64,000 nucleotides of DNA from Ignavibacteriales bacterium. GTDB taxonomy: Bacteria > Bacteroidota > Ignavibacteria > UBA10030. Under the pieces are notes generated by a model. It had not been told where the DNA came from, made no database searches, and saw only the letters and a program-made list of their open reading frames with translations. A program made the position numbers and the translations under genes. Below are positions 17,582 through 27,808 of the stretch, piece by piece (positions within the stretch are counted from its first letter, which is position 1; each line of letters begins with the position of its first letter). Where the stretch lies: assembly GCA_016192345.1 (NCBI GenBank), contig JACPUH010000064.1:1-64000 (forward strand), read 5' to 3'.

Positions 17582-18625
17582 TTAGAAGCCGAACTTCAAC
17601 GAGACCACCTGGTTGGCATCAAAGTACTTGGTCTCACGGTACGCATAGTCCATGGTGATCGTAACATCCGCCGCATTGTAGATAAATCCCGCTCCGAATG
17701 TTGCTCCGAAAATATTATCTTCGTCCGCTTGAGGAACCATGCCGATTCCAGCCCGACCGAAGAGACTAACCCCTTCCATCACATACCCGATTTCACCACC
17801 GACCCGATACTCGTCGAGATAGAGATTATTGTTCGTGAACATACCGTTCACGCTCCACAGCATGGCTTCTCCTGCTTTCTCAGAATAGCTGAGACCGATC
17901 TCGACGACCGAGGGAAGCTCAAAACTTGCAGCCTCGCTTTTGTAGGGCTGTTCCGGACGGAGCCCTCCCGATATGATCCCCGTGTGCAGGAGTCCGGACC
18001 CGTCATACTTCAGTTGCGGCCCGATATTCTTGACTGCCACACCCAGCTCCAATCCCTGGATGCTGGCAAGACCGCGGTACTGGATTCCAAAATCAAATGC
18101 CAGTCCGCCCGCCGATGCCCGGTCGATTGTTTCGGAGATTACCTTCAGAGAAACTCCCGCTCCAATGGCGTCGGTCAGTTGCCGGGCAAACGTGAACCCG
18201 AGGGTAAAATACGTGGGCGTGTAAAACTTTCCACCGTCACCATCGGGATCCTCACGGGTCGTCAGGGGGATTTCGCCGATCTGCAGTGATTTCACGCTCA
18301 GACCGAAGACGCCAAACCCCTCGAACTTTCCAGCTACCGCACCGTAGCTCACGCCGATATCACCGATATAGGACATGTGCGAAAACATCCCTTCCGCGCC
18401 CTTGGTCAGATGTCCCAGGCCGGCCGGGTTCCAATAAATGGCTTCGACGCCGGAGGTATTCGCGATGGAAGATCCTCCCATCGCAAGATCCCGCGCTCCC
18501 ACGGGAATCAGCAACTCCGGAGCCGCAGCCGTTCCAATCCTTCTGTTCTGCGCCTGTGCTGTGTCGAGGAGCAACGACAGCGCCACGCAGAATAGTATTG
18601 TTACATAGAGCACTCGATTCTTCAT
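17582..18625 (-). CDS. PorV/UPF0164-like outer-membrane protein
   Basis: 347 residues with a signal peptide (MKNRVLYVTILFCVALSLLLDTAQAQ). The family opening is ELLIPVGARDLAMGGSSIANTSGVEAIYWNPAGLG, the mark of PorV/PorQ and UPF0164 proteins. Long amphipathic beta strands run to a terminal Phe (VVSLKFGF), as expected for an outer-membrane barrel. In T9SS bacteria PorV shuttles cargo from the translocon to the attachment complex. AAGGAG lies 8 bases before the ATG at 18625. It is the last gene of a minus-strand trio after a TonB-dependent receptor and a giant secreted protein. A similar protein closes the plus-strand trio at 37389. Confidence 0.8.
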   Translation of the reverse strand: MKNRVLYVTILFCVALSLLLDTAQAQNRRIGTAAAPELLIPVGARDLAMGGSSIANTSGVEAIYWNPAGLGHLTKGAEGMFSHMSYIGDIGVSYGAVAGKFEGFGVFGLSVKSLQIGEIPLTTREDPDGDGGKFYTPTYFTLGFTFARQLTDAIGAGVSLKVISETIDRASAGGLAFDFGIQYRGLASIQGLELGVAVKNIGPQLKYDGSGLLHTGIISGGLRPEQPYKSEAASFELPSVVEIGLSYSEKAGEAMLWSVNGMFTNNNLYLDEYRVGGEIGYVMEGVSLFGRAGIGMVPQADEDNIFGATFGAGFIYNAADVTITMDYAYRETKYFDANQVVSLKFGF

Positions 18626-18674
18626 TGTTGAATCTCCTTGAAAATGATGAACCATTGATGAGATCTGCATGGCA

Positions 18675-21600
18675 TCAGAATACATCAGGCACTTCCTGTT
18701 CTTGAATGATCCCGAGCTTGACAACCTTTGTATCCACGGAACCATCGGAAAGCGTAAGCTCAACGTACGCCACATAGACACCGCTGGCAACCGGGAAGTG
18801 GTTTTCGTTGTTCAAATCCCAACGCAGGAACTGTGAGGGATCGTTCTTATCGAGCGTTCTCACCAGTTGTCCGGCGAGATTGAAGATCCGTATCTTCACC
18901 GTCGGTGGAAGGTTGGTAAACGTCACAAACCGGACAAACCGGTTTGTTTCCGCCGGATTGAACGCGTAGTAAGGATTCGGGAAGACTCCCACGCGTTTTA
19001 TGCTCGCCTTCTCAAGATCCATCGACTTCGAAGGTGCAAAGGCCGCGGTGTTATAGGAGAACGTCACCGCCGGGCTGTTTGGGTGGAATGAATTGATCTG
19101 GAATTGATCACCTGCTGCCCAATTCGCGGTCGAGCGGCGCGCACATGTCATAACCCACATAAGAGGTGTTGTCGCATTGCTGAACAGGTTCACCGCCAAT
19201 GCCGGGTCCGGGGTCGTTGTGTACGGCGATTTGAAGATGAATGCGAATTCCCGAATAGTGCTGTTACTCTCGTTGGTCAACCCCGGCCAGTAACGGCCGT
19301 CAAGTTTCCCGCCTGCGACGTTATTCTCAAATACACCGACTGCCAAGCGAACGGGCGGGTTGACATCAATATCCCATGCCGAGAAGGGCATGGCGTAATT
19401 GTAGTCTTGGTAGGGATAACCGGAGGCTTTGTTGATGATCCAGGGAGCAAACGATGGATCTGCCGCGGCGGCGGTTGAATTCCGCATATAGCGATAGGCA
19501 AGCGAGTAATTCTCGTCGGTTGGCGTCGCCTTCGGATCCCACAACGAGGTATTATTCACCGCTGCAAGCTTCAGAAGTACCGTGTGGTATTCCGCTGGGG
19601 CGAGCGTCGTTCCGATCCCGCCGAACGCAAAATGCTCAGCCATCCCAATGGTACCGTTGTCCTGATCATAAAGGGATGGATCACCGGCATCAGCAAATCC
19701 TTCAAGGCCGAGCCCGGTGAATCCTCCTACCGGGGAGAACCGGCGCGTACCGGCAGGGATTTCCCATGATTTCATCCCCGCCGGGGATCCGAAGACTTTC
19801 ACGAGCACACCGTCGACGATCGGGTAATCCTCACCACCGGCCTGGTTGACGACGCCGGAAACGACCGTCTTGTTCTTTGTTGTGTTGAAGACGCTCCATG
19901 TGGCATCATCGGCAAACCGAACCTGGTAGGAATCACCGGTGACGCTTGCAGGACTGAGGACCATAGCCACGGCTTTTCCGTCGCTCGCTCCGGCTTTGCT
20001 GACGTCGATACTATCTCCAACGCTTGAAGCCATCACGAGACCAAACGGTTTCTTCGGCCGGACAGTCAACACGATTGGTGCCGATTCGAGGGCAGCCACA
20101 AACCCCGGCTCCGTTGCGCGGGAGTATGCGGTCACTGCCAGGTAATACTCCTGACCGTTGTACACCTTGTTAATATCACGGACGTAGTCCTTGTCCAGCA
20201 CAAAGAATCGTTTGACGCCGGAATTCGTGCCGAACTGAATGGGCGTGGCAAGAATCTGACCTGCGACAGGATCAAACGCTTCGTCCAGGATAACACCGGT
20301 AGAATTGATCACATCGTATGTCGCGATGCGTTTGCCCTCGGAGAGGCGGGACCCGGCGCTTGGAAGTTGATACACATTGTAACCTTCGAATTCATAACTG
20401 CCGGGTTGAGAGACTCTCGTTTCGGTGTCGGTGACGCGGGCGGCATTGCTTCCCCACTCGATAACGACCTTGCTATCCATTTCGGCAGCAACCGGTAAGG
20501 GGGCAGCAGGAGCCTGCGATACCTGGAAAATAAGATCATACGTCGTTTGTACTGCGCGGTCGTTGGCTTTCAGAACCGCAACGCTCGAGAGGCGGTCGCC
20601 CCCCAATCCTGCAACGACGCCGACTACAACTTCCTGCGTATCCAGGGGCGCCAGTCGGAACGGGCCCGTATTCAATACAAGACGTCGGTCGCCGGGACTG
20701 AACGCCGGTGGACCTCCATCAAGGAACCCGCTTCCCGTTACGGGATCGCCCGACAACGGGAAGAATGTCTCCGTCATTCCGGTAGGATGCGGGAATTTTC
20801 GGAAGGGTGAGGTGGAAGGATCCGGTACGTATCCCTGGAACATCCTGAACCACCGGAGCGCACCCTCATATGTGAAGGGAGGGTCACCAATGGTGCCGCC
20901 GCCGACAAAGTAACAGAAGGAGGTCATGGGAAGGTTCTTGAACCCCGGTTTCTTCTTCATGTTAAAAACGGCGGTATCGGTCGGAGAACCGGGAACTGCC
21001 GGGCCGGCGAGGAAGTCGTATCCCACGGCGGGGGGAGGGAGATTGAACTTTGCATACTCTGCGTCCGTTGCGTTGCCATTGTAGGTATAGGCCAGACTCA
21101 GGAGAGAGTCACAACCGTCGAGATCGTCCGAGGCGTATCCAAGATCCGGATCCGACCAAACGGAGACATACATGCTATCGATGTAAAGATAACCTTTGGC
21201 TCCCGTTTGATCGTTTACCACGGCTCCGCCCTTGTTGATCAGTTTCAGTCTTTTGAAATACAGGTTTCCGAGGGCGTCGCTCCGCTTGTACGCCCAGAGC
21301 GTCAATTGCCCTTCGATCCCCATCGGCTCCGATCCCTGGAACCCAAGCATGTTTCCCCTGTTGAGATCGTTAAAAACCGACCAGATCACCTGATTTGCAG
21401 GAGAACCGGGATCGCTGCCGGCAACCCCCGGCTCGTCGTAGTTTCCTCCGATCAGCGAATCAACCGTGAAAGAGCTGTTGAACGCCGGCGGTTTTTGATA
21501 TCCCGCGACCCCGTTGCGCTCAACGTAGGGGGCGCCGAGATCGACCGGCCATTCACTCCAGTCCTTCTCGTACTGGTTGATCACGTCCGCGATATCCGCG

Positions 21601-22136
21601 TCCGTGATAGCCGAAACGATTGTGAGATTGTTTTCCGCAGCGTCGCGTCGCAGTTCGTCCATGGCCATCGTAGTATAGTCACGACGAATTCTGTAAACGC
21701 GGGCTCTCGCGTCGCTCGAGGCGACGGCCACCGCATTTGCCCCGGTGCCGATAATCCAGCCAATCTGATTACCGACGTTATAGGTACTGCCGCCCACGCG
21801 AATGAGCTGCACTGGAGCAGCCTGCGAATATCCGGCATTAAGGTAGGCTTTGCCTCCCCAGACCATGCCATCCGCATAAATAGGATGGGACGTTCCCCGG
21901 GGAAAATCGCTGCCGTTATAGGCTGCGTTCGGCGGATTGTGCCCCTGTCCGTCCGCCCGCTGCCACGTTGTGAAATTGTTGATATTGAGGATGGCTCCGC
22001 TCTTTGTCTGACCGGTCTTGCTCAGCGACTGACCGGTATTTTTCTTCTCTCCTTCCGGCTTCTCCGCGGCAAGCAGCGGAAATGCCAGGAGGCTCACGAG
22101 GCCGATCCCCACGAAAGTTCTCATAATGATGTTCAT
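18675..22136 (-). CDS. Very large secreted protein with C-terminal FlgD-like / T9SS sorting-type domain
   Basis: About 1153 residues from the ATG at 22136 (AAGGAG 9 bases upstream), with signal peptide MNIIMRTFVGIGLVSLLAFPLLAA. The middle is a long beta-rich region without a domain I can name (for example WSVFNDLNRGN, LTLWAYKRSDALGNLYFKRL) and probably contains fibronectin-like segments (EGYNVYQLPSAGSRL, EYYLAVTAYSRA). The last 90 residues (VGVFPNPYYAFNP, IRIFNLAGQLVRTLDKND, VASGVYVAYVEL) match the FlgD-like / T9SS type-A sorting architecture. It should be exported and attached to the surface. It lies between a TonB-dependent receptor and a PorV-like protein and is related in plan to the proteins at 34816 and 45303. 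Confidence 0.75.
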   Translation of the reverse strand: MNIIMRTFVGIGLVSLLAFPLLAAEKPEGEKKNTGQSLSKTGQTKSGAILNINNFTTWQRADGQGHNPPNAAYNGSDFPRGTSHPIYADGMVWGGKAYLNAGYSQAAPVQLIRVGGSTYNVGNQIGWIIGTGANAVAVASSDARARVYRIRRDYTTMAMDELRRDAAENNLTIVSAITDADIADVINQYEKDWSEWPVDLGAPYVERNGVAGYQKPPAFNSSFTVDSLIGGNYDEPGVAGSDPGSPANQVIWSVFNDLNRGNMLGFQGSEPMGIEGQLTLWAYKRSDALGNLYFKRLKLINKGGAVVNDQTGAKGYLYIDSMYVSVWSDPDLGYASDDLDGCDSLLSLAYTYNGNATDAEYAKFNLPPPAVGYDFLAGPAVPGSPTDTAVFNMKKKPGFKNLPMTSFCYFVGGGTIGDPPFTYEGALRWFRMFQGYVPDPSTSPFRKFPHPTGMTETFFPLSGDPVTGSGFLDGGPPAFSPGDRRLVLNTGPFRLAPLDTQEVVVGVVAGLGGDRLSSVAVLKANDRAVQTTYDLIFQVSQAPAAPLPVAAEMDSKVVIEWGSNAARVTDTETRVSQPGSYEFEGYNVYQLPSAGSRLSEGKRIATYDVINSTGVILDEAFDPVAGQILATPIQFGTNSGVKRFFVLDKDYVRDINKVYNGQEYYLAVTAYSRATEPGFVAALESAPIVLTVRPKKPFGLVMASSVGDSIDVSKAGASDGKAVAMVLSPASVTGDSYQVRFADDATWSVFNTTKNKTVVSGVVNQAGGEDYPIVDGVLVKVFGSPAGMKSWEIPAGTRRFSPVGGFTGLGLEGFADAGDPSLYDQDNGTIGMAEHFAFGGIGTTLAPAEYHTVLLKLAAVNNTSLWDPKATPTDENYSLAYRYMRNSTAAAADPSFAPWIINKASGYPYQDYNYAMPFSAWDIDVNPPVRLAVGVFENNVAGGKLDGRYWPGLTNESNSTIREFAFIFKSPYTTTPDPALAVNLFSNATTPLMWVMTCARRSTANWAAGDQFQINSFHPNSPAVTFSYNTAAFAPSKSMDLEKASIKRVGVFPNPYYAFNPAETNRFVRFVTFTNLPPTVKIRIFNLAGQLVRTLDKNDPSQFLRWDLNNENHFPVASGVYVAYVELTLSDGSVDTKVVKLGIIQEQEVPDVF

Positions 22137-22218
22137 TGTTTGCAACTCCTTACGTTGTTGAGCTGATGATATACTCCTCGAAGCGGACCTCCCTCGAAGG
22201 GAAAAAGTCCGCCGGTCT

Positions 22219-25200
22219 TCACATTTCAACTCTCACCCCGACACGAATCTGTCGTGGAGTTCCATACATATTTCCTGCAGGACCCCTCCCCGTGCCGTCG
22301 TAGGACCATTGGTTATCAAGGTTGATCGCCTTGTAGAATTCGGCGAAATTCTCAATGGCTTTGTACGAATCGGCGAGCGGGCTCGTGAGGAAGCCGTCGT
22401 CGTCGGGCGTGCCCGTTGTGGGATAGACGTACAGCACCTGTTTGGTGTTCAGCGCGTTCAGAACGTTGACGTACAATTCGGCCGTCACGTCCCCAATCCA
22501 AAACGTCTTGCTGAAGTTCAGATCGATATTGAACACCCAGGGGGTCGTTGAAGAATTGATCGGCTCTTCGGGACGACTGAAGCGCGGATCGGCCAACGGA
22601 TACGTACCAATTGTCCACGCAGTTGCTTGTCCCAGGGAAGACGGAACAGGAACCTTGGTGAAGCCATGCCCGCTGTTAAAGCTCAATAACGTATTCAGAC
22701 CGAGGCCTGAAAGGATCGGCCCACCATCATCACGTCCGAACCGATAATCCAGCGTCACAGTGCCGCGATGGGTCTGGTTGAAATCGAGAGGATTGATGAA
22801 GCTCGACGGAATGCCGATATTGGATTCCAGTGCTCCCTGTCCGGATCGGGAATTGGACCCGGTACCGCGTGCATCCGAGAGGGTATAAGTAATCTTACCG
22901 GCAAGGCGGTTGGTTCGCCGTACGTCAAGCGTCAACTCCAATCCTTTCACGGTACCGAAATCCTCGTTGAGATAGGCAAAGAACAGGGGAACGCCGTTCG
23001 CATCGAGGTAGCTTCTCAGGGACAGTTGATCCTTGAGGTCCTTGTAAAAACCGGTCACGGTGAACGCAAAATTATCCGTGAGTTGTTGACGAAAGCCCAT
23101 TTCATACTGGGTGGTCCGTTCGGGTTTCATCATGGACCCGATGGGTGTCAGATAGGCATTGCCACGCGAGATCGGGCTCACGGTGCGGCTAAGGATGGTG
23201 TTACCGACATACAGCTGGTTGAGTGATGCCAGCTGGGCGTATTTCCCGTACATGGCATAAAAGACCGTTTTGTCGGTCACGGGGAACGAGAAGCTAATCC
23301 GTGGCAGGACGAGGCTAAATGCGTCGGCTGTGGCAAGCTTGCTCTGATCGATGACATCGAGATCTTCGTTAAAGACCTCCGAGAAATTTGCCGGATCCGG
23401 GAACACCTTTGCCTTGGTGTCGTAATATTCGAAGCGCGCACCGACATTGAGCACGAGGTCGCGGAATTCAAACTTGTTCTGTGCGTACATGGAAGCGAAC
23501 AAGGGTTTCTGCGGCCCGTCCGGCCCGTCGTCCACCTCGTTTCCAAAGACATCGTACCCGTAATAATTAATGTTGCCGGCCGACGTCTTGGAGAGTTCGA
23601 TAGACAGTTTTTCGAGATTGTCGAAACTTCGGGGGGTGGTACCATAGATGCCGTAGAGATACTCCATGGTCCTCTGAATACTTCCGATGTTATAGGATCG
23701 CACCACCCATGATTCCGCTCTTCCGCCGATTTTCAGTTCATACGTCGACGAAAGCTGGGACGTAAGATCCAGATTAAAGCCCCACCCCGTCTGCGAATTT
23801 CTGTTATAGCCGTTGACGGGTGTATTGGGATCGTTGAAATTGAAACCGAAAATGGTGCTCCAGGCGAACGGTCCGTTGTACCGTCTCTGGAAGCCCGTAT
23901 ATCCGAGCTGCTCGCTCACAAGGCTGTCCGAGTACCAATTCCAATTGTCGAAGAAGGAAGGCACGTACGGCGCGCCGCCTACGGTGATCGCTCCAGGGGC
24001 CGGGCCACTCACATCTTCCATATCCGGATCAAATGATCGCGACCGGACATCCTGGTATGATACACCCACTTCGTAGTACGTGCTCGGGTTCAGGACGTGT
24101 GTCAGCTTCAGCTCGACGAAACCGGTATTGATATTCTGTTGCTGAGTCCGAAACCTGAACATATTCGCGAGCGCATTGGGCCAGTTTCTGCCCGTCGGGA
24201 GTCGTCGTGCACTGTAGCTTCCCGCGAGGCGAAACTTGAATGGCTGCATATCGTAGGTCATCGTTCCCTGGAATCCGTTCGTTTCGTCCCAGTTGTGGGG
24301 AATAAAGTTCTCTTCGAATGCCACGGGGCCCGGGAGAAGCATCTGTTCGCTCAATGATTTCGTGTTATCATACCGGGCATCGTTCACATCGACGCGCAGG
24401 CTGTCGAAACTGAACGGCACCACCCTTCGTTGGTCGCGGTCCCTGATGTAATTGTGTTGGCCCGCAACGAAGAATTTCAGATTATTGATGAAAAGGGGGC
24501 CGCTCAGGGTCACGACGCCGTTACGGAAGCCGAAACCGGAGGTTCCCAAAAAGGTCTCACCCGGTTTGGCAAAATCATCCGTCTGGTAACTGACAGCCGC
24601 GTGGTAGTCCGGCGTTCCGCTTCGGAGCGAGGTCCGGACGATGGCGGAGTTACTGCCTCCGAATTCCGCCGTGTAACCTCCCGCCTGGAGCTGAACTTCC
24701 TCGATGGCCTCCTGGATCACTCCCACGGTTTGTGCGTTGGTGAGGGGGTTGGTGGTATTTGCTCCTTCAAGGAAGTAGGTAACTTCCCCGCTGCGCCCGC
24801 CGCGCACGTACAGATTGCCGTTCTGGAGAACCACCCCGGCGTTCAGGGCAAGGATATTCTGCAAACCTCGAAACGGAATGCTTTTAATATCCTCCTGGGT
24901 CGTCATACGGATGGTGTTTGTGGTATTGCGCTGCACCAGGGGTCGGTCTGCAATGACGATGACTTCACCGACCTGGATTGCAACGCTTGAGAGCTGCACA
25001 TCCTGTGTCGTTGTCAGGTTTGCACTGACGCGGACATTGGAGATTGTAAACGGCGCGTATCCGATGTATGACACTTTGATGGAGTACACGCCGGGAGGAA
25101 CGTTGAGAATGATATACTCTCCGTTCAAATCGGTTGACGAACCTAAGTTGGTTTCCTCGATGATCACGTTGGCGCCGATCAGAGGCTCGCCTGTCGCCTT

Positions 25201-25293
25201 TTCCGTCACAACGCCCCGGAGCTTGCCGGATTGTGCGAAGAGCAGGGCAGGCACGAGCAGCACAAGGAGAGCGAAGAAGAGTTTACGAGACAT
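22219..25293 (-). CDS. TonB-dependent outer-membrane receptor with CarboxypepD_reg domain (SusC-like)
   Basis: 1024 residues from the ATG at 25293, with AAGGAG 8 bases upstream. A signal peptide (MSRKLFFALLVLLVPALLFAQ) is followed by a carboxypeptidase-regulatory-like domain (LRGVVTEKATGEPLIGANVIIEETNLG, then NGEYIILNVPPG) and a plug domain with LYVRGGRSGEVTYFLEG at about 165-180. The long barrel has many aromatic-rich strands. Such proteins import large ligands using TonB energy, or act as export-linked receptors. No SusD partner is present; instead a giant secreted protein and a PorV-like protein follow, the same order as at 31822-38405. The C-terminus RVGVRVEM lacks the usual terminal aromatic residue. 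Confidence 0.88.
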   Translation of the reverse strand: MSRKLFFALLVLLVPALLFAQSGKLRGVVTEKATGEPLIGANVIIEETNLGSSTDLNGEYIILNVPPGVYSIKVSYIGYAPFTISNVRVSANLTTTQDVQLSSVAIQVGEVIVIADRPLVQRNTTNTIRMTTQEDIKSIPFRGLQNILALNAGVVLQNGNLYVRGGRSGEVTYFLEGANTTNPLTNAQTVGVIQEAIEEVQLQAGGYTAEFGGSNSAIVRTSLRSGTPDYHAAVSYQTDDFAKPGETFLGTSGFGFRNGVVTLSGPLFINNLKFFVAGQHNYIRDRDQRRVVPFSFDSLRVDVNDARYDNTKSLSEQMLLPGPVAFEENFIPHNWDETNGFQGTMTYDMQPFKFRLAGSYSARRLPTGRNWPNALANMFRFRTQQQNINTGFVELKLTHVLNPSTYYEVGVSYQDVRSRSFDPDMEDVSGPAPGAITVGGAPYVPSFFDNWNWYSDSLVSEQLGYTGFQRRYNGPFAWSTIFGFNFNDPNTPVNGYNRNSQTGWGFNLDLTSQLSSTYELKIGGRAESWVVRSYNIGSIQRTMEYLYGIYGTTPRSFDNLEKLSIELSKTSAGNINYYGYDVFGNEVDDGPDGPQKPLFASMYAQNKFEFRDLVLNVGARFEYYDTKAKVFPDPANFSEVFNEDLDVIDQSKLATADAFSLVLPRISFSFPVTDKTVFYAMYGKYAQLASLNQLYVGNTILSRTVSPISRGNAYLTPIGSMMKPERTTQYEMGFRQQLTDNFAFTVTGFYKDLKDQLSLRSYLDANGVPLFFAYLNEDFGTVKGLELTLDVRRTNRLAGKITYTLSDARGTGSNSRSGQGALESNIGIPSSFINPLDFNQTHRGTVTLDYRFGRDDGGPILSGLGLNTLLSFNSGHGFTKVPVPSSLGQATAWTIGTYPLADPRFSRPEEPINSSTTPWVFNIDLNFSKTFWIGDVTAELYVNVLNALNTKQVLYVYPTTGTPDDDGFLTSPLADSYKAIENFAEFYKAINLDNQWSYDGTGRGPAGNMYGTPRQIRVGVRVEM

Positions 25294-25876
25294 ACTGGTA
25301 CTCCTTCTTGCGGTGAAAGAATCAGTGAGTTGGATGTGGGATGAAACGAGTTGCCGAGGGTACACAAGAGTCCCTCAAGGCGGGAAAAGTAAAGAAGCAA
25401 ACCCGTATCAACATTGCATCGCCCCTCCGGTGGTCCGGACCAGGGCAGAAATCACCTCCTCCCGGGTATTCTAAGAACAACAACAGCCTCTCCGACCTTC
25501 GATGGATCGACGGGCATAAAAACAGAAATTGCCCACAAGGGATGTCACCCTTCGAAGATGGAAAGTAGAGAATACCGCATGAAGGGGGCAACTATTGTAC
25601 CAGTATCGGAAATGAAAAACGGAGGGGATTCAAAACGCTGGTGGGGAAATTTACACCGATGGAGTGAGCCCGGGGAAAATGACAACAGTCATGAACTTCT
25701 TAAAACAAACAAGTTTCGCACTTCTGACAAAGAAATTCTCTATTACAATAACCGAGAGAACAAAAGTGAGAACTGCTTCTCTCAGTTATACAATGAAATT
25801 ATTGCGGGAGAAAATAATTGAGCGGGGCGGGAAGAAACAATGAAGAACAATGTGTGGGAGGAAACATCTGTATAAT
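25294..25876. other. Intergenic region of about 580 bases, no gene supported
   Basis: Open frames exist (for example on the plus strand at 25414-25821), but their predicted proteins are low-complexity and have no start signal or recognisable family. The right half is AT-rich and contains an inverted repeat (GAGAGAA at 25754-25760 and TTCTCTC at 25777-25783). As the receptor gene starts at 25293 on the minus strand, this stretch probably holds its promoter and a long leader. Confidence 0.45.
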
Positions 25877-25913
25877 GCAAAAGGCTGCACGTTCTTGACG
25901 TGCAGCCTTTTGC
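25877..25913 (-). terminator. Strong terminator hairpin after the triplicated-repeat protein gene
   Basis: A perfect 16-bp stem (GCAAAAGGCTGCACGT at 25877-25892 against 25898-25913) with a 5-base loop. It lies 17 bases beyond the stop of the minus-strand gene 25931-27655. Both strands read into T-rich sequence. Its AAAAGGCTG base is the same as in the terminator at 17484. Confidence 0.85.
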
Positions 25914-25930
25914 TCAAAAGCAGAACCGTC

Positions 25931-27655
25931 TCAGGGTTGCTTGCCGTTGGCAAGCGTCAATGTCACCCCCCAGCCGGATTGATCGAACGGCGGGTCATCA
26001 TTCCAATCGTTAAAGGAGTGGGAACCATCGGACTCATAGTAGAGGATATAATTTCCGGCAGGGAGGGTAATCGTCCCATCGAACGAGCGGTTCTTGTGGG
26101 CGCCGCCGGCATGGTCCGTGCTCCGGAAGGTCATTTCCCAGACAACTTTGTGCGTTGAAGCATCTTCGATCCATGCGTAATCATGCATTGTCCCGTCGCT
26201 TCCTTCGCCCAATGCGTACACGCGCACGTCGGACTTCTTCCCGAGCGTGAAGGACTGGCGACGTCGCTCGTCATCGCGGATGCCGGTCAGACTTGCAAGA
26301 ACCGAGGGATCGTTTTTTTCTTCATACCGCGCGACATCGCTTGCCTTGAATGAGTCCTCCGTTGCCGTAAGAGTGATTCCCCAGCGCTCCTGATCATATG
26401 GAGGGGAGGAATTCCAGTCGCGGTAGGAATGTGAGCCATCGGTGACAAAGTAGACCATGTAACTCCCCTTGTCCAGCCGGAGGGTTTTCTCCACCATCCG
26501 GTTCTTCTCAGCTCCCCCTCCATGCTCGGTGTCGTCGTACTCCATAACCCAGACCTTCTTGCGGGTGTTCAGGTCGACAATCCAACCGTAGTCATGCATT
26601 CTTCCGTCGCTTCCCTCGCCGAGGGCAATGACGCGGATGCCCATCGGTTTGTTCAAAGTAAATCCTTTGGAGGCGTATTCCTCGTCGCGCATTTTTGTCA
26701 GGTTCACGATAACATTCTTTTCTTCGACCCCCTTGTATTCAAACAGGGCAACCGACCCTTTCATGGAGGGATCTGCGGCGGCCAGGGTGATTCCCCAAAA
26801 CGGTGGATCAAACGGAGGGGGTGCGTTCCAATCGCGGAAGGAGTGCGACCCGTCCGTCGCATAGATCACGGCGTAGCTGCCCGCGGGAAGGGAGAGAGTC
26901 TCTTTGACCAAGCGATTCTTGCGATCGCCGCCGGCGTGGCTGGAATTGCGGTACGTCATTTTCCAAACCTTCTCTCCGGTTTTGACATTGACAATCCACC
27001 CATGATCAAAATTACCGTCGTCACGGGCTTCTCCCAGGGCGTACAGCGAAAGAACCATTGGTTTTTGCAATGTGAATCCCTGCTGAACATAATCATCATC
27101 CCAGAGACCGGTAAGGGAGATCAAAGCTTCTTTGCGGAGATGTTCGAGATTCTCATCGACCCCCTTGCTGCCGAGGTTCCTTCCGTTGCCCCGCAAGGTG
27201 ATATGCAAATCCCGGTACAATCGCCGGTCGCTATTTCGGTCGAAGATCTTGTCTGCCAGATAGCCGAGGAAATCTCCCACCCCGTCAAAGTCCTCTGAGT
27301 AATAAGAAGGAAAGGCCGAATAGTACACTTCATACATCCCCTTGGGCAGGGAAACCATGTCGGCAAGCTCAACAAGCCCGTCGCTCCAGCGGCTTCGCTT
27401 GGCGTCGCGCGATTTCCATACTACCGCACGGGAGTGCGCGTTCAAAATCCATGCAGAGGTATAGACATCGTCTCTTCGAGACCCGGCCAGTAATCCTTTG
27501 ATGGAAACATCCTGATCGGTGTCGAGCGCGAAACCGTCAACCTTGACGTCCTGAGGATACAGATTTTTCACCTCGGCGAGGATATCGCCCTGGGCGAAGG
27601 CTGAAGGGGAGGTGGAGAATAAAAGGGTCAAACAAAACCAGGCACGTAGTCTCAT
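25931..27655 (-). CDS. Secreted protein with three tandem copies of an unknown ~115-residue domain
   Basis: 574 residues with signal peptide MRLRAWFCLTLLFSTSPSAFAQ. Three clear repeats lie at about residues 180-293, 318-430 and 455-568, period about 138. Each reads LTG(x)RDDE, FTL(x)K, a GEGSDG(x)MHDYxWI block, (x)KVWxM, HAGG(x)xKNR, then DGSHSxxDWN, PPxD and WGITLT at the end. The first 155 residues look like a fourth, worn copy (SLPKGMYEVYYSAFPSYYSEDF, HITLRG). The conserved DGSHS/DWN/PP block and alternating strands suggest repeated beta-sandwich binding modules. I do not recognise the family. It is the third gene of a minus-strand unit after 31177 and 28515 and ends at a strong terminator. 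Confidence 0.75.
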   Translation of the reverse strand: MRLRAWFCLTLLFSTSPSAFAQGDILAEVKNLYPQDVKVDGFALDTDQDVSIKGLLAGSRRDDVYTSAWILNAHSRAVVWKSRDAKRSRWSDGLVELADMVSLPKGMYEVYYSAFPSYYSEDFDGVGDFLGYLADKIFDRNSDRRLYRDLHITLRGNGRNLGSKGVDENLEHLRKEALISLTGLWDDDYVQQGFTLQKPMVLSLYALGEARDDGNFDHGWIVNVKTGEKVWKMTYRNSSHAGGDRKNRLVKETLSLPAGSYAVIYATDGSHSFRDWNAPPPFDPPFWGITLAAADPSMKGSVALFEYKGVEEKNVIVNLTKMRDEEYASKGFTLNKPMGIRVIALGEGSDGRMHDYGWIVDLNTRKKVWVMEYDDTEHGGGAEKNRMVEKTLRLDKGSYMVYFVTDGSHSYRDWNSSPPYDQERWGITLTATEDSFKASDVARYEEKNDPSVLASLTGIRDDERRRQSFTLGKKSDVRVYALGEGSDGTMHDYAWIEDASTHKVVWEMTFRSTDHAGGAHKNRSFDGTITLPAGNYILYYESDGSHSFNDWNDDPPFDQSGWGVTLTLANGKQP

Positions 27656-27808
27656 AACGTAATTCCTCCAGGGGTGTTGAGAGTATGCAAAGGAGAATCA
27701 AAGCCCGTCCGTACTACGGGGGATGTGTAATTTTGTTGCTTTTTTGAAACAATGATCACAATCTCCCAAACGCCGGTGAACATTGAAGGTTTTATACCTG
27801 GACGCGGG

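Noticed and set aside
25414-25821. A 135-residue open frame in the gap upstream of the first receptor gene
   Set aside because: Composition is not protein-like, no ribosome binding site, and it lies in the probable promoter/leader region of the minus-strand receptor.
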